A stretch of DNA of 8,185 bases from Rickettsiales bacterium (GCA_031267375.1 JAIRZE010000085.1:1-8185); one strand, 5' to 3'. Counted from the first letter of the stretch, positions 1-5,776 are shown. Made by a program: numbers and translations. Notes: generated from the letters alone by a model not told the origin.

Positions 1-1229
1 TTGCGATCAATCAAGCGCGTGAACACGCCGCCCAAAGTTTCAATTCCCAAAGACAACGGAGTAACATCCAGCAGCAGGACATCCTTTACATCGCCTTTCA
101 AAACGCCGCCCTGAATCGCCGCGCCAAGTGCAACTACTTCGTCCGGATTCACGCCCTTGTGCGGCTCGCGTCCAAAAAATTCTTTTACGGTTTCCATAAC
201 CTTTGGCATCCTGGTTTGCCCGCCGACCAGAAGTACTTCCTTTATATCGCCTTTGGAAATGCCTGCGTCTTTCAATGCTTTCTTGCACGGCTCTATCGTT
301 TTTTCAATAAGATCGTCAACCAATGATTCCAGCTTCGCGCGGGTAAGAGTCGTATTAAAATGCTTTGGCCCAGACGCGTCCGCCGTAATAAACGGCAGAT
401 TGATATCGGCGGTCGTTTTGGAAGACAATTCAATTTTAGCTTTTTCAGCAGCTTCTTTCAAGCGCTGCAATGCCAACTTGTCATTGGACAAGTCTATGCC
501 GCTTTGCGATTTGAATTCTGCTATCAAGTGCTGCAACACGCGCGCGTCAAAGTCCGCGCCGCCCAGCATAGTGTCGCCGTTGGTGGATTTTACTTCAAAC
601 ACTCCGTCTATGATTTCCAAAATAGAAATGTCAAAAGTTCCCCCGCCCAAGTCGTACACCGCGACGATTCCGTTCTTGGATTTGTCCAAGCCGTATGCCA
701 GTGCCGCGGCCGTAGGCTCGTTCACTATGCGCAGGACATTCAGGCCCGCGATGCGGCCCGCGTCTTTTGTCGCCTGGCGTTGGGAATCGTTAAAGTATGC
801 CGGAACGGTAATGACCGCATCTGTGATCGTTTCCCCCAGATAGCTTTCCGCGTCTTTTTTCAATTTGCCCAGAATGATTGCGGAAATCTGCGACGGAGCG
901 TATTTCTTGCCATCTATTTCAACCCAAGCATCGCCGTTGTCGCCGGCAACCAGCTTGTACGGGATATGCTTTTGAATTTCGCGAACCTCTGGCGAATCAA
1001 AGCGCAAGCCCATTAATCTTTTAATTTCATACACAGTGTTTTGCGGATTGGTAACGGCCTGATTCTTTGCGGTTATGCCGACCAATTGCTCTCCATTCGC
1101 GGTGAACGCGACGATAGAAGGGGTAGTGCGCTGCCCTTCGGAATTTTCAATAATTTTCGGATCTGACCCGTCCATAAACGCCATAGCGCTGTTGGTGGTG
1201 CCCAAGTCAATGCCAAGTACTTTCGCCAT
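1..1229 (-). CDS. dnaK: Chaperone DnaK (Hsp70), N-terminal 409 residues; C-terminus off the left edge
   Basis: Cytosolic Hsp70 chaperone that binds unfolded polypeptides in an ATP-driven cycle with DnaJ and GrpE. The visible part covers the whole nucleotide-binding domain and the start of the substrate-binding domain. Seen in order: phosphate-1 motif GIDLGTTNS (6-14), VITVPAYFNDSQRQATKDAG (139-158), connect motif NEPTAAALAYG (170-180), phosphate-2 motif VYDLGGGTFD (191-200), adenosine motif LLVGGQTRMPKV (333-344), and the interdomain linker DVLLLDVTPLSLGIETLGG (383-401). The family is about 640 residues, so some 230 are missing because of the window edge. The start is set by AGGAG at 1238-1242 (minus strand), 8 nt before the ATG. 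The wording of the 290-320 region (LTRAKLESLVDDLIEKTIEPCKKAL) resembles alphaproteobacterial DnaK. No dnaJ, grpE or hrcA is visible; the upstream neighbour is a phosphofructokinase gene in the same direction. Confidence 0.98.
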   Translation of the reverse strand, partial: MAKVLGIDLGTTNSAMAFMDGSDPKIIENSEGQRTTPSIVAFTANGEQLVGITAKNQAVTNPQNTVYEIKRLMGLRFDSPEVREIQKHIPYKLVAGDNGDAWVEIDGKKYAPSQISAIILGKLKKDAESYLGETITDAVITVPAYFNDSQRQATKDAGRIAGLNVLRIVNEPTAAALAYGLDKSKNGIVAVYDLGGGTFDISILEIIDGVFEVKSTNGDTMLGGADFDARVLQHLIAEFKSQSGIDLSNDKLALQRLKEAAEKAKIELSSKTTADINLPFITADASGPKHFNTTLTRAKLESLVDDLIEKTIEPCKKALKDAGISKGDIKEVLLVGGQTRMPKVMETVKEFFGREPHKGVNPDEVVALGAAIQGGVLKGDVKDVLLLDVTPLSLGIETLGGVFTRLIDR

Positions 1230-1263
1230 AATTGCTTCTCCTATTTTTTATTTAGCTGGTGTA

Positions 1264-1292
1264 AATATAGTAAAAAAAAATCCCCATTCAAG
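1264..1292 (-). promoter_or_regulatory. dnaK promoter, RpoH-like and sigma-70-like
   Basis: On the minus strand CTTG (1292-1289) is followed after 17 nt by ACTATAT (1271-1265). This fits the alphaproteobacterial heat-shock consensus CTTG-N17/18-CYTATNT with one mismatch. The same stretch reads as sigma-70: TTGAAT (1291-1286), 16-nt spacer, TATATT (1269-1264). Predicted transcription starts near 1257, giving a leader of about 28 nt. No CIRCE (HrcA) inverted repeat is seen. The heat-shock role is inferred from the motif and the dnaK target. Confidence 0.6.
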
Positions 1293-1295
1293 GGG
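1272..1295 (-). terminator. Weak rho-independent terminator after the phosphofructokinase gene
   Basis: Ten nucleotides past the kinase stop codon the minus strand reads CCCC, a 6-nt loop TTGAAT, GGGG, then A and nine T. The stem is only 4 bp, all G-C, but the U-run is long. The -35 element of dnaK forms the loop, so termination and dnaK initiation share DNA. Confidence 0.45.
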
Positions 1296-1304
1296 TATGA
1301 ATTA

Positions 1305-2387
1305 CTATTTTATCTCTCCGATATAAATCCCGCTGCCGACTGCAACGCCCAGCAGCGGATCGTCCGGCGAAACATACGAATTTGACACCGCCGCGCCCGG
1401 TATATTCGGATCCGGCAACTGATCGCCCGCTTCAAAGAAATCCGTCAAAGAAACCGTCTTTACATCAGTGCCCGAAAGAGCTGTCATAACATAGGTTTCC
1501 CCGTCCGCCACCGCATTCAAGGCGCAGTCGGCAAAGCGCGCCGCCAGCAATCTGTCGCCGGCATCCGTATCCCCTGCCCTTTGCGTATGTTCCGGAAAAG
1601 CCGTACGGTTTGACACGCCCAGCTTTGACAATTCCCGCGCTATCATTTCAGCCGGCTTGCCGGAATGCCCGCGCAATTCAATCCCTTCGGATACCAGAAT
1701 GATTCCATAATCGCGGCCGCTGTTTTTTATATGCTTTGCCAGATTTTCTGGTTTGAACTTTATTTCCGGAATCAGTATCGCGTCCGCGCCGATCGCAACC
1801 CCGGCAGAGAGTGCAAGATGCCCCGTATCGCGCCCCATAGTCTGGACCACGAACCAGCGGTGGTGGCTGCGCGCCGTCAGTAGCAGCTGGTCGCAAAAGC
1901 TGACCAAACTCTGCACTGCGGTCGCAAAGCCGATGCAGCAATCGGTTTTCGGAATATCCATATCTATGGTTTTCGGAATGCAGACCAATTGCAGTCCGGC
2001 GTAAATCTCGCGATGACAATGCGCCAGGGAAAGGCTGCCGTTTCCGCCTATTAAAATCAAGGCGTCCAGCTTCATCTCGGCCAGGCAGCGCTTTAATTTC
2101 TTGTTAAAATCAGAAAGCGTGTTCGCGCGCGCGGCGGTTTGAAAATTATCAGCGCCCGCGCGTCCGTTTTTCAGCCAAGATCCGGACAGGCGCGCCCATT
2201 CCGGCGGAAAATTATCAGGCGTCAATTTTACAAATTCAGGGGCGTCCGCGCCGGACAATCCGTCCGTGCCGTCCAGAATTCCGACGGTTTCCCAGCCGCG
2301 CGCCGCCGCGCCCAATATCAGGCGCCATATGACGGAGTTCAATCCGCTGCAATCCCCGCCAGTTGTCATAATTCCTATCCGCCGCAT
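1305..2387 (-). CDS. pfkA: 6-phosphofructokinase family protein with altered metal-site motif
   Basis: Cytosolic enzyme of the PfkA/Pfp family, which phosphorylates fructose 6-phosphate to fructose 1,6-bisphosphate in glycolysis. 360 residues, compared with about 320 for E. coli PfkA. Motifs seen: GGDCSGLN (10-17), IGGNGSL (113-119), PKTIDMDI (138-145), MGRDTGHLAL (184-193), LVSEGI (231-236), HTQRAGDTDAGDR (267-279). By eye, Asp142 and Asp144 match the catalytic TIDxD aspartates. Asn116 takes the place of the Mg-binding Asp103 of E. coli, and Met143 replaces the usual Asn. Gly117 is the ATP-type residue (PPi enzymes have Asp), whereas Lys139 (PKTID) occurs in PPi enzymes and in some ATP enzymes, so phosphoryl donor and activity are uncertain. 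The start at 2387 is chosen because AGGAG (2393-2397) precedes it by 5 nt and the GG loop begins at residue 10. An in-frame extension to 2654 would overlap the LysM gene. Confidence 0.88.
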   Translation of the reverse strand: MRRIGIMTTGGDCSGLNSVIWRLILGAAARGWETVGILDGTDGLSGADAPEFVKLTPDNFPPEWARLSGSWLKNGRAGADNFQTAARANTLSDFNKKLKRCLAEMKLDALILIGGNGSLSLAHCHREIYAGLQLVCIPKTIDMDIPKTDCCIGFATAVQSLVSFCDQLLLTARSHHRWFVVQTMGRDTGHLALSAGVAIGADAILIPEIKFKPENLAKHIKNSGRDYGIILVSEGIELRGHSGKPAEMIARELSKLGVSNRTAFPEHTQRAGDTDAGDRLLAARFADCALNAVADGETYVMTALSGTDVKTVSLTDFFEAGDQLPDPNIPGAAVSNSYVSPDDPLLGVAVGSGIYIGEIK

Positions 2388-2405
2388 AAAATCTCCTTTT
2401 CGTTC

Positions 2406-2433
2406 ATTATACCACAAATGCATTGACAAACAA
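2406..2433 (-). promoter_or_regulatory. Promoter for the phosphofructokinase gene
   Basis: Minus-strand TATAAT (2411-2406) is a perfect -10. TTGTTT (2433-2428) is a poor -35 (3 of 6 matches) at 16-nt spacing. The predicted start near 2399 gives a leader of only about 12 nt carrying AAAAGGAG. Its -35 shares a base with the -35 of the opposing promoter. Confidence 0.6.
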
Positions 2434-2452
2434 AAAGATTCTGTGATAAAAT
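2423..2452 (+). promoter_or_regulatory. Promoter for the LysM protein gene
   Basis: TTGACA (2423-2428) is a perfect -35. TAAAAT (2447-2452) is a 5-of-6 -10 at 18-nt spacing; GATAAA at 16 nt is an alternative. Predicted start is near 2459, giving a leader of about 43 nt. Confidence 0.65.
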
Positions 2453-2501
2453 TCCAAATGTAGGGAAAGCGGAGAGATATAAATTTACAAAGGCGAACGC
2501 T

Positions 2502-3626
2502 ATGCCCAGAAAAAATGCTAAAAATGCCGCTATCGGCAAGACCAAGAAATCCACCGATCACATCATAGACGACGCCGTTTTGCGCCAGAATTCTTGGATG
2601 TCGCGCCGCACCGCTTGGGCGCGCCGGTTCTTGGGGCTGGATAAAAGAAAGCAAAAAGCAAGGGATAATAAAATGTTCACAGAAAAAACGCCCGCCCGCA
2701 AAAAGTCAATACTTGCGGCCTATTGGTTTCCCATTCTCTGCGCACTGGCGGTCATAATCGTCGCGCTGTGGGTTGCGTTTTCCTGGACCTTGCGCGGGCG
2801 CACAATCATCGTTCCCAATGTGCCAGAGCCCGTCGTAAATGTCCTGGACGAAAAATCAGCGCCCAGCTTTGACATCGTCCGTATTGAAAAAGGCGGAAAT
2901 ATCGTGGTTGCGGGCCGCTGGGCGCCGGACAGTAATGTGTCTGTTTTAATAAATAAAAAGCTGGTCGCGACTATGCTTACCAACGCGCGCGGCGAATTCG
3001 TCTATGTCCCGAGCAAGCCTTTTGCCGCCGGCAATTACACTATATCATTGGTCGGCGTGGAATCCGATATTGAATCAAAAGACAAAGTCTTTATCTATGT
3101 TTCGCCAAAGGGCTATGAAAATTCAATCTCGCTGCTGATGACGGCGGGCGGAAGCACTCTGTTGCAGGCGCCAAAGCTGGTTGACGGCGATCTGGCGGTT
3201 TCAAAAATAGATTATCTGGAAAGCGGCCGCATAGTGGTCAGCGGCGCCGCGATGCCGCGCCTGCGGGTGTCGCTTTCACTGAACGGGAAATATCTTGGCT
3301 TTGCGCGCGTCAGCGATCACCGGAATTTCGGCCTGGGCGCGGATGTGGAAAAGTTGGAACCGGGCAAAGAATACAAACTTTCAATCCGCCTGCACGACGG
3401 GGACGGCCTGACGGTGGCCCAGGTATCGCACAAGTTTGTTATGCCGGCGGCAACGGGCGCGGACGATACTTTTTATACGGTGCGGCGCGATGATTGCTTG
3501 TGGATTATCGCCAGAAATTTTCTGCGCAAGGGAATATTGTTCAGCATAATCGCAGAAAAGAATAATATAAAAAATCCGAATCTGATATTTCCGAAACAAG
3601 TCTTGCAGATACCGGTGGGAAAGTAA
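2502..3626 (+). CDS. Single-pass membrane protein with Ig-like repeats and C-terminal LysM domain
   Basis: Predicted envelope protein that could bind peptidoglycan. 374 residues. A Lys/Arg-rich cytoplasmic N-terminus (1-69) precedes one strong transmembrane segment (about 70-94, rich in Ile, Val, Leu, Ala and Trp). Two beta-rich Ig-like segments follow: about 122-184 (FDIVRIEKGGNIVVAGRWAP start) and about 229-305 (VSKIDYLESGRIVVSGAAMP). Their shared pattern of I/V-R/D-Y/I, then GxIVVxGxxxP, suggests an internal duplication. A LysM domain closes the protein (about 324-371), with FYTVRRDDCLWIIARNF and an ending of IFPKQVLQIP. This architecture is known from alphaproteobacterial LysM proteins. 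With the membrane anchor at residue 70, the Ig and LysM parts should face the periplasm. AAGG at 2490-2493 lies 8 nt before the ATG. The gene has its own promoter and stands opposite the phosphofructokinase gene. Exact cell-wall role is unknown. Confidence 0.88.
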   Translation: MPRKNAKNAAIGKTKKSTDHIIDDAVLRQNSWMSRRTAWARRFLGLDKRKQKARDNKMFTEKTPARKKSILAAYWFPILCALAVIIVALWVAFSWTLRGRTIIVPNVPEPVVNVLDEKSAPSFDIVRIEKGGNIVVAGRWAPDSNVSVLINKKLVATMLTNARGEFVYVPSKPFAAGNYTISLVGVESDIESKDKVFIYVSPKGYENSISLLMTAGGSTLLQAPKLVDGDLAVSKIDYLESGRIVVSGAAMPRLRVSLSLNGKYLGFARVSDHRNFGLGADVEKLEPGKEYKLSIRLHDGDGLTVAQVSHKFVMPAATGADDTFYTVRRDDCLWIIARNFLRKGILFSIIAEKNNIKNPNLIFPKQVLQIPVGK

Positions 3627-3641
3627 TTTAGTGGAAAAAAG

Positions 3642-3715
3642 TGGTGCGAGTGAAGGGAATCGAACCCTCGCCCAAAGCTTGGGAAGCTTTTGTTCTACCA
3701 TTATACTACACTCGC
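3642..3715 (-). tRNA. tRNA-Gly, anticodon CCC, CCA end encoded
   Basis: Read on the minus strand, 74 nt. The acceptor GCGAGTG pairs fully with CACTCGC, the discriminator is A, and CCA is encoded. The D arm has GGTA in its loop. The anticodon stem AAAGC/GCTTT encloses the loop TTCCCAA, so U33 is followed by anticodon CCC (reads GGG). The T arm has GAGGG, loop TTCGATT and CCCTT. Overall the sequence is close to bacterial tRNA-Gly(CCC). The D stem, GTAT against GAAC, contains an A-A mismatch and a G-U pair. The gene lies between two convergently and divergently transcribed protein genes and has its own promoter. Confidence 0.95.
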
Positions 3716-3725
3716 ATTGAACGCG

Positions 3726-3754
3726 ATTATATATGATTTATTTGACATTTGCAA
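3726..3754 (-). promoter_or_regulatory. Promoter of tRNA-Gly
   Basis: On the minus strand TTGCAA (3754-3749), 17-nt spacer, TATAAT (3731-3726). The predicted start near 3719 is about 4 nt before the mature tRNA 5' end. Its -35 lies inside the spacer of the opposing promoter. Confidence 0.7.
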
Positions 3755-3769
3755 ATAATTATGTATAAT
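3742..3769 (+). promoter_or_regulatory. Consensus promoter for the rightward rpsP-trmD-rplS transcript
   Basis: Perfect TTGACA (3742-3747), 16-nt spacer, perfect TATAAT (3764-3769). Predicted start is near 3776. No other strong promoter is visible before rpsP, and the genes from 3889 to rpsP are closely packed, so this is the likely main promoter of the ribosomal operon. Confidence 0.75.
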
Positions 3770-3786
3770 CGGAAAAGATACAAGTG

Positions 3787-3806
3787 ATTCCCGCCTGCGC
3801 GGGAAT
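3787..3806 (+). repeat. Perfect hairpin at the 5' end of the operon leader
   Basis: ATTCCCGC, loop CTGC, GCGGGAAT: a perfect 8-bp stem about 10 nt after the predicted transcription start. A second GCGGGA at 3829-3834 could compete for the left arm. It resembles small palindromic repeats dispersed in many proteobacterial genomes, but only one copy is seen here. Confidence 0.65.
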
Positions 3807-3834
3807 TGAAAATCCTTCGTCTGTGGACGCGGGA

Positions 3835-3870
3835 CACCGAACGGCGAGTCTTCGCTCTCGGTGGCTTTTT
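3835..3870 (+). terminator. Terminator-like hairpin in the leader (possible attenuator)
   Basis: CACCGA (3835-3840) pairs with TCGGTG (3858-3863). An inner GCGA/TCGC stem (3844-3847/3852-3855) is capped by a 4-nt loop. GC and five T follow directly (3866-3870). It sits between the promoter and the first gene of the operon, where a terminator would act as an attenuator. Confidence 0.45.
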
Positions 3871-3888
3871 ATTGGAAAAAGAAAGAAA

Positions 3889-4170
3889 ATGACGCCGCAA
3901 AGCATTGACGATTTATTGAAATCATTGGGTAAAAATCCCAACGATTTGCCGGAATCCTTGGATGCTTTGACAGCGCCGTCCGCGGCTGACTATTTTCATA
4001 TGCCCGCGGACGCAAGGCTGGATCGCGCCGGCGAATTAAAAAAGGCCGCGGATCTGGCCCGCGCCATAAACAAGCCAAAATCGGCGCGGCGCAAATTTGC
4101 CGCACAGATTGAACAGCGGCTGGATTTGAACGCGGCGGCAAAAATGGCAAAGCAGATAAATCAGAAATAG
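3889..4170 (+). CDS. Hypothetical 93-residue protein, first gene of the operon
   Basis: Not recognised. 93 residues, beginning MTPQSIDDLLKSLGKNP. The N-terminus looks like a short amphipathic helix (IDDLLKSLGKNPNDL). The C-terminal half (about 47-93) is Ala/Lys/Arg-rich and probably helical, ending in NAAAKMAKQINQK. No signal peptide, membrane segment or cysteine is seen, so it is probably cytosolic. The start at 3889 is preferred over the in-frame ATG at 3784, because the longer version would translate the two leader hairpins. The ribosome-binding site is weak and A-rich (GGAAAAAGAAAG). It lies 12 nt upstream of the next small gene. ffh, often found near rpsP, is absent here. Confidence 0.65.
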   Translation: MTPQSIDDLLKSLGKNPNDLPESLDALTAPSAADYFHMPADARLDRAGELKKAADLARAINKPKSARRKFAAQIEQRLDLNAAAKMAKQINQK

Positions 4171-4182
4171 GATTTAATAAAA

Positions 4183-4368
4183 ATGAATAAGAAAATATCC
4201 TGGCCAAAGCGGGTTAAAATCACCACCGATTCCAAACCGCGCGAAGAAAACCCGCGAGAGGAAGATTATGATGAAACGGAAGAATTGTGGAAAGAAATAA
4301 AATACAGTGTTCGCGAATACTGGGAAGATCTTTTTTATATGCTTGGAATAAAAAGGAAGTCAAAATGA
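4183..4368 (+). CDS. Hypothetical 61-residue charged protein
   Basis: Not recognised. 61 residues: a basic N-terminus (KKISWPKRVKITT), an acidic middle (about 19-37, EENPREEDYDETEELWKE), then an aromatic helix-like segment (YSVREYWEDLFYMLGI, about 41-56) and a basic tail. AGGA about 10 nt upstream can serve as ribosome-binding site. Its stop overlaps the next start as ATGA (4365-4368), which suggests translational coupling. The ordered charge pattern favours a real gene, but no family can be named. Confidence 0.6.
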   Translation: MNKKISWPKRVKITTDSKPREENPREEDYDETEELWKEIKYSVREYWEDLFYMLGIKRKSK

Positions 4369-4601
4369 AAATTCTTGGAACCTTGGGAAAAGATGTTCCT
4401 TTTCCGGACGGCGTAAAGCCGCAAGACTTGCATTCGGAACCCGCGTCTTTTCTGTGCAGGTATCAGTTGAAACCGGATTTTCTGCGCCTTACTCTGCAAG
4501 ATCAATTGCAGCCGAACCAGCAAAAAATAAAGAAACAGGATTTGCGTTTCGCCCCGGCGAACTCAAAATTTATGCAGGATTTTTTCTGCATTCAATATTA
4601 A
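4365..4601 (+). CDS. Hypothetical 78-residue protein
   Basis: Not recognised. 78 residues, beginning MKILGTLGKDVPFPDGVKPQ. The start overlaps the upstream stop (ATGA), and GGAAG lies 5 nt before it, so coupled translation is likely. The gene ends 25 nt before rpsP. The C-terminal half is Gln/Lys/Phe-rich with no clear motif. Another frame is open over the second half (4454-4648) and reads as plausible protein, so a frameshift or misassigned frame cannot be excluded. The overlap and ribosome-binding site are the main reasons to favour this frame. Confidence 0.5.
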   Translation: MKILGTLGKDVPFPDGVKPQDLHSEPASFLCRYQLKPDFLRLTLQDQLQPNQQKIKKQDLRFAPANSKFMQDFFCIQY

Positions 4602-4626
4602 TTAACAAAAACCAAAAGGAAAGAAA

Positions 4627-5061
4627 ATGGCAACAGTCATTCGTTTAGCAAGACACGGCGCAAAAAAACGCCCTTATTACCACATAGTCGTCACGGATTC
4701 GCGCCTTGCGCGCAATTCCGGCAACATCTTGGAAACTGTCGGAAAATACGACCCTATGCAGGCGCGCGATTCCGCAAACCGCATACTGTTTGACGCGGAC
4801 AAAGTAAAGGCCTGGCTGGGCAAAGGCGCACAGCCGTCGGACCGAGTTTATAAATTCTTGGCGAATGCCGGATTGTTGCCGAAAAAAGCGCATCCCGTGC
4901 AGACAAAAAAAGACAAGCCGTCAGAGAAAACTCTGCTGAAAATCAAAGACCGCGAAGCGAAAATAGCAAAGGCGAAAGAAGCCGAAGAAGCGGCGAAAGC
5001 CGCACCGGTCGCAGAAGAAGCCCCTGCGGAAACAGCAGCTGAAACACCTGCCGCGGAATAA
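4627..5061 (+). CDS. rpsP: 30S ribosomal protein S16 with Ala/Glu-rich tail
   Basis: Primary component of the 30S subunit that binds 16S rRNA and helps assembly. 144 residues. The S16 core covers about 1-85: MATVIRLARHGAKKRPYYHI (1-20), VVTDSRLARNSGNILETVGKYDP (21-43), then KVKAWLGKGAQPSDRVYKFLANAGLL. A Lys-rich linker follows, then a long Ala/Glu tail (about 105-144) with no regular fold. Such tails are known in alphaproteobacterial S16, whereas E. coli S16 has only about 82 residues. AAGGAAAG ends a few bases before the ATG. The gene follows three small ORFs and precedes rimM, but a 199-bp palindromic element separates it from rimM. Confidence 0.97.
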   Translation: MATVIRLARHGAKKRPYYHIVVTDSRLARNSGNILETVGKYDPMQARDSANRILFDADKVKAWLGKGAQPSDRVYKFLANAGLLPKKAHPVQTKKDKPSEKTLLKIKDREAKIAKAKEAEEAAKAAPVAEEAPAETAAETPAAE

Positions 5062-5074
5062 TTTTTATTTCGTT

Positions 5075-5273
5075 CGCAAGCTCTGTGGAAACCCCTGCCC
5101 CCATTTATGGGGGCGGGATAGATTGCCCGGCAACTTGTTGCCGCTGGCAATCTTGGGTGGGGGCTTCGGGAGCTCCATAAGCCCCCACCCAAGAACTTCT
5201 AAGGCTCGCGTTGCTCGCCAAGAAGTTCTATCCCGCCCCCGCAAGCGGGGGCAGGTGTAGCTCCGAGCTTACG
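5075..5273. repeat. 199-bp five-hairpin palindromic element between rpsP and rimM
   Basis: The outer ends CGCAAGCTC (5075-5083) and GAGCTTACG (5265-5273) are inverted with 8 of 9 matches. Two 29-nt arms (5094-5122 and 5227-5255) are inverted copies with 25 of 29 matches, differing only in their central six bases; each arm also folds on itself through CCCCC/GGGGG. Between them lie three further hairpins. The first is AGATTGCC/GGCAATCT (5120-5153), with inner GGCAAC/GTTGCC. The second is a perfect 16-bp central stem (5151-5166/5179-5194) around the palindrome GGAGCTCC. The third is AGAACTTCT/AGAAGTTCT (5192-5229). The region has no gene. The layout resembles a non-coding palindromic mobile repeat (REP/MITE-like); the family is not recognised. 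No target-site duplication is obvious. Confidence 0.85.
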
Positions 5274-5274
5274 A

Positions 5275-5302
5275 GTGGCAAGGAAGTGCTTCAAAATATA
5301 AC
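5275..5302 (+). promoter_or_regulatory. Possible promoter giving a nearly leaderless rimM mRNA
   Basis: GTGGCA (5275-5280, 4 of 6 to consensus), 16-nt spacer, TATAAC (5297-5302). The predicted start is near 5309, only 3 nt before the rimM ATG, which has no Shine-Dalgarno sequence close by. Confidence 0.35.
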
Positions 5303-5311
5303 TATACAACT

Positions 5312-5776
5312 ATGAACGACACGCAAAAAATCTTAGTAGGAAAAATAGTCGCGGCGCAGGGACTGCGCGGCGAAGTTCGCGTTCATACTTATACGCAAAG
5401 CCCTTTGGACTTTGCTAAATTAGCAATTATCAATGAGCAATTAGCAAATAAGAAAATTAAATTTATCCGCGCGGTTCCGAATTCCCCAGTTGCGATTTTG
5501 AAGATCGCCGGCGTTGATGATCGCAACGCGGCCGAAGCTTTGCGTGGAACGGAATTGTTTGTTAACCGCTCTGATATGCCGGCGCTTCCAGATGGCGAAT
5601 TTTATCAAACGGATTTAATAGGCTGCGCCGTACTGCGCGATGATGAAAAAATTGGGGCTGTTGCAGCGATGTATAATTTTGGCGCGGGTGATATACTGGA
5701 ACTGAACAATGGCGATATGATTTCTTTTGCCGGCGCGGATGTGGACCTGCCCCGCAGAGAAATTAAAGTAAAGTGA
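5312..5776 (+). CDS. rimM: Ribosome maturation factor RimM (short form)
   Basis: Cytosolic 30S assembly factor that binds S19 and aids maturation of the 16S rRNA 3' domain. 154 residues, slightly shorter than the usual 165-180. The N-terminal RimM barrel shows ILVGKIVAAQGLRGEVRVH (7-25), followed by GVDDRNAAEALRGTELFV (68-85). The PRC-barrel part begins with LPDGEFYQTDLIGCAV (93-108). The end, GADVDLPRREIKVK, lacks part of the usual PFT-xxVPEVD strand, so the C-terminal domain is contracted rather than frameshifted. No ribosome-binding site is seen near the ATG; AAGGAAG lies about 27 nt upstream. The start is supported by the correct position of the first beta strand. Gene order rpsP-rimM-trmD-rplS is conserved in Proteobacteria, here with extra DNA on both sides. 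Confidence 0.93.
   Translation: MNDTQKILVGKIVAAQGLRGEVRVHTYTQSPLDFAKLAIINEQLANKKIKFIRAVPNSPVAILKIAGVDDRNAAEALRGTELFVNRSDMPALPDGEFYQTDLIGCAVLRDDEKIGAVAAMYNFGAGDILELNNGDMISFAGADVDLPRREIKVK

Noticed and set aside
157..1016. Plus-strand ORFs opposite dnaK
   Set aside because: Antisense shadows of a clear DnaK reading frame.
1230..1300. CIRCE operator upstream of dnaK
   Set aside because: No TTAGCACTC-N9-GAGTGCTAA-like repeat is present.
2388..2654. N-terminal extension of the phosphofructokinase to 449 residues
   Set aside because: It would run through both promoters and the start of the LysM gene, and the AGGAG plus family motif place the start at 2387.
3784..3888. Longer start for the 93-residue ORF
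   Set aside because: It would translate the leader hairpins; the extra 35 residues look like translated repeat DNA (PACAGIEN) and there is no ribosome-binding site.
4454..4648. Alternative 64-residue ORF in another frame
   Set aside because: It overlaps the rpsP start and has no clear ribosome-binding site; the 4365 frame has ATGA coupling. Kept only as a caution about a possible frameshift.
5062..5311. Hidden gene or simple terminator between rpsP and rimM
   Set aside because: Open frames there are only antisense runs through the palindromes, and no T-run follows the stems.
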